DNA of 39,112 bases from Limisphaerales bacterium (GTDB taxonomy: Bacteria > Verrucomicrobiota > Verrucomicrobiia > Limisphaerales > UBA11358): assembly GCA_003134375.1 (NCBI GenBank), contig PLAY01000197.1, forward strand, positions 1 to 39,112. Reading direction: 5' to 3'. Positions 8,776-15,628 of this stretch are shown here, piece after piece. The translations under genes and the position numbers were made by a program. The first letter of the stretch is position 1. Each line of letters opens with the position of its first letter. Under the pieces are notes generated by a model. The model was not told the DNA's origin, did no database searches, and was given only the letters and a program-made list of their open reading frames with translations.

Positions 8776-9384
8776 ATGGCATTTGAATCGGATTCACCGC
8801 TCGACTCGTTGTGGAAGGAATACGGCCGGGCGTTTCAGGCTTGGGACGACCTCACGCTCGGGCGCTGGCTGGCGCAAACGCTCGGCCAGCTCGAAGGCCG
8901 GGCGTGGCGGCTCTCGCACCCGCTCATGGGCGCGTACCGGCTGGCGGCGCAGCTCGCGCACGACCGGCAGGTCTGGTTCAAACGGCTGGCCACGCCGCCG
9001 GCGGCTTATGCGGAATCGCCGTGCTGCCGCGCCCCGTTTTTGCCGCTGCTCACGCGGGATGTGCGCGAATCGGGTTTGATCTGCCAGCATTGCAACGAAA
9101 CGCTCGTGCCGTTCGACGAAATTTCCACCGACGTCCGCGCCGAACTCGATGCCTGGGCGCAGCAATATGAACCCGTCCACGCCGTCGCGCATTGGGACGA
9201 CCATCAGCGCCGGCGCGCGAGTGATTACGACCGCGCCTATGAAAACGCCGCGGCAGAAGCCGAGCGTTTGCTCGCGCGCGCAGGCCGCGAACTCGCGCCG
9301 AAGCTGCTGAATATTTATCCCGCCGTCATTTGGGAGGATCAGGACGAATGCCTCGAAGTGCGGCCGGAGGACGTGCAACTTTGA
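8776..9384 (+). CDS. Zinc-ribbon-like hypothetical protein
   Basis: 202 residues from the ATG of MAFESD. An upstream in-frame ATG lies inside the tRNA-end repeat and is unlikely to be used. Paired cysteines (SPCCRAP and, about 20 residues later, CQHC) around residues 82-106 suggest one zinc-binding ribbon. The rest is alpha-helical and rich in Arg, Glu and Ala. No enzyme motif is visible and I cannot name a family. It lies 19 nt upstream of the AsmA-like gene on the same strand and is the first chromosomal gene after the island boundary. Confidence 0.7.
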   Translation: MAFESDSPLDSLWKEYGRAFQAWDDLTLGRWLAQTLGQLEGRAWRLSHPLMGAYRLAAQLAHDRQVWFKRLATPPAAYAESPCCRAPFLPLLTRDVRESGLICQHCNETLVPFDEISTDVRAELDAWAQQYEPVHAVAHWDDHQRRRASDYDRAYENAAAEAERLLARAGRELAPKLLNIYPAVIWEDQDECLEVRPEDVQL

Positions 9385-9403
9385 TTCCAGTCAAAATCCA
9401 ATT

Positions 9404-10075
9404 ATGAAATGGTTGTTCAAATGGCTGTTCCGGCTGTTGCTTCTGGCGGTCGTGTTGATCGTCATTCTGCTGCTTTCGCTTAATTCGATTCTCCGGGTTT
9501 ATGTTGAACATCGTATCCGCGCCCAGACCGGCATGGACGCGGAGATTGGAAAATTTTCGGTTGGCCTCATCGAGCCGGCGGTGACGATTCAAAATTTCAA
9601 GCTCTACAACCCGCCGGACTTTGGCGGCACGCCGTTTTTGGACATCCGGGAAATCCACGTCGAATACGACCGCGCCGCGCTTGCCAAAAGGCAGTTGCAC
9701 CTCACGCTCCTGCGTTTCAACCTCGCCGAACTCGACATCGTGAAAAACGAGGCCGGACGCACGAACATTTTTTCGCTCGGCGTCACCCTGCCATCAAAAA
9801 AATCCGGCGGCGGCAAGGGGGCGGCAGCGTTTAAGAAACAAACCGGCTTCGAGTTCCAGTCCGTTGACGTGCTGAATGTCTCCGTCGGAACTGCGAAATT
9901 CATTGACCTGAAGGACCAGCGTAACAACCGCACGCAAAAAATTGGCCTCGAAAACTGTGTGATGAAAAATGTGAAGTCCCAGGCCGATCTGGCGGGTTTG
10001 GCGGTGCTCATCGCGTTGCGCGGGGGAGATTTTTTTGGATCGTTGGTGAATCTGCCAAGGTACGGAACCAATTGA
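9404..10075 (+). CDS. AsmA-like membrane-anchored protein
   Basis: 223 residues. One strong N-terminal transmembrane segment (residues 4-27) is followed by the start of an AsmA-type repeat: VYVEHRIRAQTGMDAEIGKF, then VTIQNFKLYNPPDFGG and an FLDIREIHVEYD strand. Proteins of this type span the periplasm and affect outer-membrane lipid or protein assembly. This one is short compared with AsmA itself (over 600 residues) and holds only the N-terminal portion, as many small verrucomicrobial members do. A palindromic repeat begins 16 nt after the stop. Confidence 0.7.
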   Translation: MKWLFKWLFRLLLLAVVLIVILLLSLNSILRVYVEHRIRAQTGMDAEIGKFSVGLIEPAVTIQNFKLYNPPDFGGTPFLDIREIHVEYDRAALAKRQLHLTLLRFNLAELDIVKNEAGRTNIFSLGVTLPSKKSGGGKGAAAFKKQTGFEFQSVDVLNVSVGTAKFIDLKDQRNNRTQKIGLENCVMKNVKSQADLAGLAVLIALRGGDFFGSLVNLPRYGTN

Positions 10076-10090
10076 TTCTGTTGGGCGTCC

Positions 10091-10164
10091 CGTTTGGAGT
10101 TCCGCGTTTACGCGGTTTGGACAAGTGCCGCCAATGTGACCGACTGAAGGCAAAACTCCAAACG
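10091..10164. repeat. Short inverted-repeat element, 74 bp
   Basis: Perfect 11-bp terminal inverted repeats (CGTTTGGAGTT and AACTCCAAACG) flank an internal small palindrome (CCGCGTTTACGCGG). It sits between the AsmA-like gene and proB and looks like a REP or MITE-type intergenic repeat. It could also fold as a hairpin in the transcript. Confidence 0.55.
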
Positions 10165-10213
10165 TTGCTATTTTTACATTTTCCACGCGGGAATTTTCTT
10201 CTAATTTCGTCGC

Positions 10214-11290
10214 GTGCATCGTGAATCCGTCAAAACCGCCGCTCGCCTCGTCGTGAAACTCGGCACGGGCGTTCTCACCGACAGCCGCAAGCACCCCGAC
10301 CCGGTGCAATTGGAACAGCTCGTGGCCCAGGTCGCCGAGTTGCGGAAAGCTGGCAAGGAAATCGTGCTCGTTACCTCCGGTGCCGTCGGCGCGGGCATGG
10401 GCGCGCTGGGTTATGAAAAACGTCCTGGCGAACTCGCCGAATTGCAGGCGTGCGCCGCCGTCGGCCAGTTGCGCCTCATGGCGATGTATGCCGAACTTTT
10501 CGCGCGGCACAATTTGCACGTCGCGCAGGTTTTGCTCACGCATGACGATCTCGAACATCACGAACGCCATCTCAACGCGCGCAACACGCTCGTCACACTG
10601 CTCGGACGCGGCGTCGTGCCCATCATCAACGAAAACGACGCCGTGTCGTTCACCGAAATCAAATTCGGCGACAACGACACCTTGTCCGCGCTGGTGGCGT
10701 CGTTGCTGCCCGCCGATTTACTCGTCATTTTGACCACGGTGGACGGCGTGATTGAAAATTTCAGCAAAGCCAATCCGAAAACGATTTCCGTCATCGAAAA
10801 AATTGATTCGACGATTGAAAAACTCGCCGGCGGCACGGACAGCGAAACTGCCATCGGCGGCATGGCGTCGAAGATTCAGGCGGCCAAGATTGCCGTGCGT
10901 TCCGGCATCCCGCTCGTCATCGCGTCGGGCAAAAAGAAAAACGTGCTGGCAAAAATTCTCAGCGGCGAGGACGAAGGCACGCTGTTCGTCGCACATCCCA
11001 CGAAGCTGCAGGGCCGCAAACGCTGGATTGCGTTTTTCCATCATCCCCAGGGCGCGCTGTTCGTGGATGACGGCGCGAAGCTGGCCTTGCGCGAGAAGGG
11101 CAAGAGCCTCCTGCCGCCGGGGGTGGCGCGCTGCGAAGGTGAATTTGCCGCCGGCGACGTGGTACGGATTTGCGATTTGAACGGAACGGAATTCGCGCGC
11201 GGCATTGCGAAGTTCGGCGCCGCCGAAGTGCGCGGCCGGAAACTGGCGCGCGTCGAAGTCGTGCATCGGGATGATCTGGTGATTTTGTGA
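10214..11290 (+). CDS. proB: Glutamate 5-kinase
   Basis: 358 residues from a GTG start, close to the 367 of E. coli ProB. The enzyme phosphorylates L-glutamate, the first step of proline synthesis, in the cytoplasm. Visible motifs of the amino-acid kinase fold are VVKLGTGVLTD at the nucleotide-binding start, SGAVGAGMGALGY, INENDAVSF with FGDNDTLSALVA, TTVDGV, and GGMASKIQAAKIA. A PUA domain occupies about residues 275-358. No proA follows in this window; mazG lies 107 bp downstream on the same strand. Confidence 0.95.
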   Translation: MHRESVKTAARLVVKLGTGVLTDSRKHPDPVQLEQLVAQVAELRKAGKEIVLVTSGAVGAGMGALGYEKRPGELAELQACAAVGQLRLMAMYAELFARHNLHVAQVLLTHDDLEHHERHLNARNTLVTLLGRGVVPIINENDAVSFTEIKFGDNDTLSALVASLLPADLLVILTTVDGVIENFSKANPKTISVIEKIDSTIEKLAGGTDSETAIGGMASKIQAAKIAVRSGIPLVIASGKKKNVLAKILSGEDEGTLFVAHPTKLQGRKRWIAFFHHPQGALFVDDGAKLALREKGKSLLPPGVARCEGEFAAGDVVRICDLNGTEFARGIAKFGAAEVRGRKLARVEVVHRDDLVIL

Positions 11291-11300
11291 ACGTAATTTC

Positions 11301-11385
11301 AACGCAGAGACGCAAAGGGCGCAGAGTTTCGCAGAGAAAGTTTTAAGAACTCCGCGCGTCTCCGCGTTCTCTGCGCCTCTGCGTT
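11301..11385. repeat. Inverted-repeat element between proB and mazG
   Basis: The left arm AACGCAGAG...GCGCAGAG pairs with a continuous 17-base right arm reading CTCTGCGCCTCTGCGTT, with a 9-nt interruption in the left arm. The interior repeats the same CGCAGAG/CTCCGCG words. Such ACGCAGAGACGC elements look like dispersed intergenic repeats. A hairpin here could also act as an attenuator or processing site. Confidence 0.55.
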
Positions 11386-11397
11386 TAAGTAAATCAC

Positions 11398-12060
11398 ATG
11401 AAAAAGACATCCGCCATCAACGACCTCCTCAAAGTCATGGCCCGGCTGCGCTCGCCGACGGGCTGTCCGTGGGACCGCGAGCAGAACCATTACACGCTCC
11501 GCCGCCATGCCATCGAGGAGGTTTATGAATTGATTGACGCCATCGAAGCTGGCGACGACCACGAAATGGCCGAGGAACTTGGCGATTTGCTGCTGCAAAT
11601 TGTCTTCCATTGCCAGATGGCGAAGGAACGCGGCGCATTTGATTTTGAGAAGGTCTGCCGGCTGATTGTGGAGAAGCTGGTGCGCCGGCATCCGCACGTT
11701 TTCGGCAAAATCAAGGTCAAGAATGTGGACGAAGTCTGGGTGAACTGGGAAAAAATCAAAAAGGCGGAAAAGCACGGAACCAAACACGCCCGCCATTCAG
11801 CCCTCGACGGTATTCCCAAACATTTGCCCGCCCTGCTCCGTGCCGAAAAGCTGATGAAAAAGGCGCTCAAGGCGAAACTCCCATTGGCTGGTCAAAATTC
11901 CAAACGCCGTCTCGCCAAAACCGCTTTGGCCCGCGAGCTTTTTGATTTGGCGGAACTTGCCCAGGCGCGCGGCTGGTCGGCAGAAGAGCTTTTAAGCGTG
12001 GAGATCAAGCGGCGCGAACGCCGGTTTCGGCAACAGGAACGGCGAAATTTGCAGACCTAA
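11398..12060 (+). CDS. mazG: Nucleoside triphosphate pyrophosphohydrolase MazG
   Basis: 220 residues, somewhat shorter than the 263-residue E. coli protein. MazG hydrolyses NTPs to NMP and pyrophosphate and cleans the nucleotide pool. The N-terminal part is well conserved: SPTGCPWDREQNHYTLRRH, then the metal-binding EEVYELIDAIE and EELGDLLLQIVFH helices, and RRHPHVFG. The second MazG-like region is shorter and more divergent, with Lys/Arg-rich ends. The stop codon directly abuts an inverted-repeat element. Confidence 0.92.
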   Translation: MKKTSAINDLLKVMARLRSPTGCPWDREQNHYTLRRHAIEEVYELIDAIEAGDDHEMAEELGDLLLQIVFHCQMAKERGAFDFEKVCRLIVEKLVRRHPHVFGKIKVKNVDEVWVNWEKIKKAEKHGTKHARHSALDGIPKHLPALLRAEKLMKKALKAKLPLAGQNSKRRLAKTALARELFDLAELAQARGWSAEELLSVEIKRRERRFRQQERRNLQT

Positions 12061-12221
12061 GACGTGTTTTCAAAATGCGGAGTGTGGCCGTCCTTGGCCA
12101 CAGCCATGTTCGCCAACCACACGTTTTCCAAAATTCCATGAGTTCCTGGCTGACGGGAGTTGCTGCGCCCGGGGACGGGCGCACCTCGGCTATGAGCTTT
12201 CGCTGATTTTGAAAACACGTC
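12061..12221. mobile_element. MITE/REP-like element with 16-bp terminal inverted repeats
   Basis: GACGTGTTTTCAAAAT at the left end is perfectly inverted at the right end (12206-12221). Inside are at least two further hairpins, around TGGCCGTCCTTGGCCA and TGCGCCCGGGGACGGGCGCA. The left end begins at the base after the mazG stop codon. No transposase is encoded, so it would depend on one in trans. No convincing target-site duplication is visible. Confidence 0.6.
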
Positions 12222-12236
12222 ATAACCTTTCGCGGA

Positions 12237-12458
12237 CTATTTCTTTTTCCCGGCTTCCGGGCGATATTCCAAAATGTCGGCGGGCTGGCATTCGAGATGG
12301 GCGCAAATGGCTTCGAGCGTGGAGAAACGGATGGCCCTGGCCTTGCCGGTTTTGAGGATGGAAAGGTTTTGCGGCGTGATGTCCACGGCGGCGGCCAGAT
12401 CGTTCAACCGCATTTTCCGCTGGGCGAGAACCACATCCAAATTGACGATGATGGGCAT
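12237..12458 (-). CDS. Small XRE-family regulator, YozG/HTH_26 type
   Basis: 73 residues forming a single helix-turn-helix domain: LAQRKMRLNDLAAAVDITPQ, recognition helix NLSILKTGKARAIRF, then TLEAICAHLECQPADILEY. This is the typical Cro/C1-type small regulator found with DUF2975 membrane proteins. It starts 4 nt after the stop of the last DUF2975 gene, so it is the terminal gene of that unit and probably regulates it. The lysine-rich end (GKKK) is short. Targets cannot be read from the sequence. Confidence 0.85.
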   Translation of the reverse strand: MPIIVNLDVVLAQRKMRLNDLAAAVDITPQNLSILKTGKARAIRFSTLEAICAHLECQPADILEYRPEAGKKK

Positions 12459-12462
12459 AAGC

Positions 12463-12990
12463 TTAAACGGTCAATTCTTGTTCCTCCTGAATTTTCCGGC
12501 CTTCGTCCATGATCCAGGCAATGAAAAGAATTACAAAACCGGTGACGAGATTATGAACCAGGTGAAAGAGAATCATTTGAAGATAACGGACAATTTCGAC
12601 AATCCATGGCGAAGAATTAACGTGTTGAAACCACCCATTGTGAAGTTGACGATGCAGTGCGTCGAAAATGTTTCCGATTCCCATCAACAAGCTGACAATT
12701 CCAATGCATCGAATATAGCGGACGGTAGTGGGAGAGAATAAATCGCCACGGACATAACACGCGAACAGTTTGTATGCGAACCAGCATTCCATGGCGCGAC
12801 CGAGAGATGAAAGATTCAAGTAAAACGACAGCGAAGGATGCACTCCTGCCAGGGTAATGCCGTAGCCGAGTATGCCGATAAAACCAAAAATCACCGCAGA
12901 GGCGAAAAAGACGATTCTTAAAAATGTGCTGATTTTTTGGATCCGACTCAACAGGGAGTTGACCTTCAGAGAAATTTCATTCACATTCAT
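12463..12990 (-). CDS. DUF2975 membrane protein, paralogue 1 (last of four)
   Basis: 175 residues with about four transmembrane segments (roughly 22-45, 58-80, 95-115, 140-165). It starts MNVNEISLKVNSLL and ends with the tail IAWIMDEGRKIQEEQELTV, the conserved DUF2975 C-terminus. The family is of unknown function and is commonly paired with a YozG-type regulator, as here. Gene spacing is 21 nt from the preceding paralogue and 4 nt to the regulator. No clear Shine-Dalgarno precedes the ATG. Confidence 0.8.
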   Translation of the reverse strand: MNVNEISLKVNSLLSRIQKISTFLRIVFFASAVIFGFIGILGYGITLAGVHPSLSFYLNLSSLGRAMECWFAYKLFACYVRGDLFSPTTVRYIRCIGIVSLLMGIGNIFDALHRQLHNGWFQHVNSSPWIVEIVRYLQMILFHLVHNLVTGFVILFIAWIMDEGRKIQEEQELTV

Positions 12991-13011
12991 AAATTTGAAA
13001 AGCTGATTTGG

Positions 13012-13548
13012 TTAAACGGTCAATTCCTGTTCCTCCTGAATCTTCCGGCCCTCGTCCATGACCTTGGCGATAAAAATGATGGCGAGGCCGGGAACCACAT
13101 TGAAAAAAATCTGGATACAAACTTCGATCAGCGGAACCGAAATCGCCAGACCCATGGGCACTGAAGCGCCAGCCTGATAAATCTCCTTCACGAGCATCAG
13201 CATGTGGATGCCGCCATTCACGATTCCCACCAGCACCGTACCGATGCCCAGCCAGCGGATGCGGCACACGACCGTCGGGGCGAAGAGGTTGCCGCTGGCG
13301 TAGGCGGAGAAAAGTTGGTAGGCAAACCAACTGGTCACGGCATAACCAAAGTAAGAAAGATTGAGGGTGCAATTATGCATTACAATGGGATTTAGGTTGC
13401 CCATCCACATCATCGTGACCACCGAGAGGATTCCTATGGCCCCAAAGATGATGGCGGCAATCAGGAAGATTATTTTAAAGGTCCGGCTGGCCGCCATGAT
13501 TTGCTTCAAACGGGCATTGGCTTTGGGAGACATTTCATTCGCATTCAT
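13012..13548 (-). CDS. DUF2975 membrane protein, paralogue 2
   Basis: 178 residues with the same plan as its neighbours: N-terminus MNANEMSPKANARLKQI, four predicted membrane spans, an arginine between the second and third spans (CRIRWLG), and the C-terminal MDEGRKIQEEQELTV. The start was chosen because the sequence around it, CAAATTTATGAA, is shared by the neighbouring paralogues. The middle of the protein diverges strongly from the other copies while both ends are conserved. Confidence 0.8.
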   Translation of the reverse strand: MNANEMSPKANARLKQIMAASRTFKIIFLIAAIIFGAIGILSVVTMMWMGNLNPIVMHNCTLNLSYFGYAVTSWFAYQLFSAYASGNLFAPTVVCRIRWLGIGTVLVGIVNGGIHMLMLVKEIYQAGASVPMGLAISVPLIEVCIQIFFNVVPGLAIIFIAKVMDEGRKIQEEQELTV

Positions 13549-13561
13549 AAATTTGGTTTGG

Positions 13562-14188
13562 TTAGACCGTCAGTTCCTGTTCCTCCTGAATCTTCCGGCC
13601 CTCGTCCATGATCCAGGCGATCAGGACGATGACAATTCCGGCAAAAAGCAGTCCGAAATCAATGCCCGTGCCAAAATCAAAGGAGAAGAAGCCCATTTGA
13701 TAGTGTGTGACTGTGACCTCCCTTAAGGTAACTCCGGGCGGCAAAGTTTTGAGGTGGTCCAGTATGGATTGAATTGACGGAAGTGGGTGTTGCTGAAGTA
13801 AGATGTGAATGACCGACTGAAGCATCCAACCCACCGCGCACAATAACCCCAAAAGCTTTATGCAACGGATCGTCTCAGCTGCAAAGATCAAGCCGCGCTC
13901 ATAAAAGTGAAACAGCCTCGCCAGCTTCCAATACCAAACACAAAGAACACCCTGTAAAATAATCAGGAGGATTTCGCGCGTAAGAGTATCGAAATCTCTT
14001 TGTCGGAATAAGCCTGAGAGATCCAACAACATAAGCCAAATTGTGAAAACGAAAAAGCAAAACACAATAAATCTGGCAATCCGGCTGACGATTTTGATTC
14101 GACTCATCCGCGCTCTGGCAATCCGGCTGACGATTTTGATTCGACTCATCCGCGCGTTGGCCTTCGGAGAAATTTCATTCGCTCTCAT
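13562..14188 (-). CDS. DUF2975 membrane protein, paralogue 3, with internal duplication
   Basis: 208 residues from the ATG of MRANEISPKANARM. A longer frame exists upstream, but it runs into the preceding gene in another frame. The protein keeps the four-span plan and the tail IAWIMDEGRKIQEEQELTV. It carries an exact in-frame tandem duplication of 14 residues (ARMSRIKIVSRIAR twice) just before the first membrane span, which lengthens the positively charged N-terminal segment. The spacing to paralogue 2 is 13 nt. Confidence 0.78.
   Translation of the reverse strand: MRANEISPKANARMSRIKIVSRIARARMSRIKIVSRIARFIVFCFFVFTIWLMLLDLSGLFRQRDFDTLTREILLIILQGVLCVWYWKLARLFHFYERGLIFAAETIRCIKLLGLLCAVGWMLQSVIHILLQQHPLPSIQSILDHLKTLPPGVTLREVTVTHYQMGFFSFDFGTGIDFGLLFAGIVIVLIAWIMDEGRKIQEEQELTV
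14072..14155. repeat. 42-bp perfect tandem duplication inside DUF2975 paralogue 3
   Basis: Two identical 42-bp copies (14072-14113 and 14114-14155) encode the repeated 14-residue segment. The complete lack of divergence points to a recent slippage or unequal-crossover event. The unit is a multiple of three, so the frame is kept. Confidence 0.9.
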
Positions 14189-14208
14189 AAATTTGAAAAA
14201 CGGTCTGG

Positions 14209-14739
14209 TTAAACAGTGAGTTCCTGTTCCTCCTGAATCTTCCGGCCTTCGTCCATGATCCAGGCGACGATGTAAATGGCTCCACCAACGACAATCCACG
14301 GAGAAACAAATCCCTCCAGCAGCACCCACGGAAAAATGAATCCTCCTAGATAGATAACATTGGCAGCGACGGCAAGTATGCCGTAACCCACCAGATAACC
14401 TCCCAGTTTTTTCATTTCCGAAACATTTGCCCCGGAAAAAATCGCTCCTTTTTCATACAGGCACAACAAACGGTAGAAAGAAATGACACCAAGAAGATAA
14501 ACAGCCGTTCCGGTCGCCCAGAGCAAATACATCGGCTTGGGAATGTCCAAAGTACTGGCATAGGCATGATTGAAGATTGAAATCGTGCCGGACGCCGAGT
14601 GGATGTTTTTCAGGTTGAAAGCCAGAGCGCACAGTGGCGCAACAAAGTAAAAAAACACGCAGACCTTCAGGATATGACTGATTTTTTGAATCCGATTCAA
14701 GCGAGGACTGGCTTTGGGAGAAATTTCATTCGTATTCAT
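14209..14739 (-). CDS. DUF2975 membrane protein, paralogue 4 (first of the array)
   Basis: 176 residues from MNTNEISPKASPRLNRIQKI. An upstream in-frame ATG exists, but the family start aligns with this one. Four membrane spans are predicted, and the tail VAWIMDEGRKIQEEQELTV closes the protein. Being first in the transcription direction, it would be served by a promoter in the divergent gap before rplU. It lies 20 nt upstream of paralogue 3. The function of the family is unknown. Confidence 0.8.
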   Translation of the reverse strand: MNTNEISPKASPRLNRIQKISHILKVCVFFYFVAPLCALAFNLKNIHSASGTISIFNHAYASTLDIPKPMYLLWATGTAVYLLGVISFYRLLCLYEKGAIFSGANVSEMKKLGGYLVGYGILAVAANVIYLGGFIFPWVLLEGFVSPWIVVGGAIYIVAWIMDEGRKIQEEQELTV

Positions 14740-14779
14740 GGCGCAAGGATTACACCCATCAACTCCGTTAGTCAAGCAT

Positions 14780-14802
14780 TTTTTATTGATAAACGATAAA
14801 TA
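14780..14802. promoter_or_regulatory. Candidate operator/promoter region of the DUF2975 array
   Basis: On the minus strand an AT-rich stretch contains two adjacent near-identical heptamers (TTTATCG TTTATCA), followed by TTGACT about 36 bp before the first DUF2975 start. A TTGACT-17 bp-TAATCC promoter would place transcription very near the start codon. The direct repeat is a candidate site for the array's own XRE regulator; this is an inference. Confidence 0.25.
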
Positions 14803-14884
14803 CTTGCTTTTTAGCATGATTTACAGCGGGTTGCGCGGGAATGGATTTCCTCGCAAATCATGCGATTTTCAAAATAAATCCACG

Positions 14885-14915
14885 TTGACAGCCCGACGCG
14901 GTTCTGGCTTAATAT
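14885..14915 (+). promoter_or_regulatory. Candidate sigma70 promoter of rplU-rpmA
   Basis: A consensus TTGACA is followed after 19 bp by TAATAT (or after 18 bp by TTAATA). This places the transcript start about 15 nt before the rplU ATG, giving a very short leader. The long spacer is the weak point. Confidence 0.5.
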
Positions 14916-14937
14916 CCAGCCCTTTGCGGGAATATTT

Positions 14938-15249
14938 ATGTACGCCGTTTTAGAAACAGGTAGCAAACAGTATCGGGTCGTCGCGGGCGACACGCTGGAA
15001 ATCGAACGTCTGGCCGTCGAGGCCGGCAAACCGTTCACGTTTGACCGCGTGTTGCTGGTCAATCGCGACGGCAAGCTGGCGGTGGGCACGCCCACGGTCA
15101 GCGGCGCCAGCGTGCTGGCCGACGTGGTGGCGCACAAGCGCGGCGAGAAAAAACTCACTTTCAAGATGAAACGCCGCAAGGGCTATCACAAAACGATCGG
15201 TCATCGCCAGGAATTGACGGTGGTCAAGATCACGGAAATCAAAGGCTGA
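14938..15249 (+). CDS. rplU: 50S ribosomal protein L21
   Basis: 103 residues, the normal bacterial length (about 103). L21 binds 23S rRNA in the large subunit. The sequence opens [14 protein letters not shown] and carries the conserved [13 protein letters not shown] and [16 protein letters not shown] stretch near the C-terminus. The rpmA start follows 4 nt after the stop, as in most bacteria, and obgE follows rpmA. Confidence 0.97.
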   Translation: MYAVLETGSKQYRVVAGDTLEIERLAVEAGKPFTFDRVLLVNRDGKLAVGTPTVSGASVLADVVAHKRGEKKLTFKMKRRKGYHKTIGHRQELTVVKITEIKG

Positions 15250-15253
15250 TTTT

Positions 15254-15514
15254 ATGGCACATAAGAAAGGTCAAGGCAGCATCCGCAACGGCCGCGACAG
15301 CGTCAGCAAACGGCTCGGTGTGAAAACGTATGGCGGCGAAGCGGTCACCGCCGGCAGCATCATTGTCCGGCAGCGCGGCACGAAGTTTGTCGCGGGCGAA
15401 AACGTCGGCACAGGCCGCGATTGGACGCTCTTCGCGCTGGTGGACGGCAAAATCGCCTTCGACAAAAACGGCCGGCGAGTGAATGTGAAGGCCGAGCCTG
15501 CCGCGAAGAATTGA
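15254..15514 (+). CDS. rpmA: 50S ribosomal protein L27
   Basis: 86 residues, with the diagnostic N-terminus [16 protein letters not shown] and [26 protein letters not shown]27 reaches the peptidyl-transferase centre. There is no N-terminal leader like that of Firmicutes, in which Prp protease cleaves the protein, so the mature form is made directly. A hairpin with a T-run lies 20 nt after the stop. Confidence 0.97.
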   Translation: MAHKKGQGSIRNGRDSVSKRLGVKTYGGEAVTAGSIIVRQRGTKFVAGENVGTGRDWTLFALVDGKIAFDKNGRRVNVKAEPAAKN

Positions 15515-15534
15515 CCGGCGCAAACGAATTTCAC

Positions 15535-15561
15535 GGCGAGGCCAGGCGCCTCGCCTTTTTT
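15535..15561 (+). terminator. Rho-independent terminator after rpmA
   Basis: GGCGAGG pairs with CCTCGCC around a short GC-rich loop and is followed immediately by six T residues. It lies between rpmA and obgE and would separate ribosomal-protein from obgE transcription at least partly. Confidence 0.7.
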
Positions 15562-15628
15562 GTTGCAGCGTCGGGCCTGCGGCTCGATATATCAGCGCAC
15601 GCGCCGACGCTACACCTGAATCTGGCTC

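Noticed and set aside
12005..12223. 72-codon minus-strand frame overlapping the mazG end and the inverted-repeat element
   Set aside because: Its coding potential comes almost wholly from the repeat element, and it overlaps mazG out of frame.
14073..14155. Tandem repeat considered as a CRISPR unit
   Set aside because: There are only two adjacent copies, with no spacers, inside a coding sequence and in frame.
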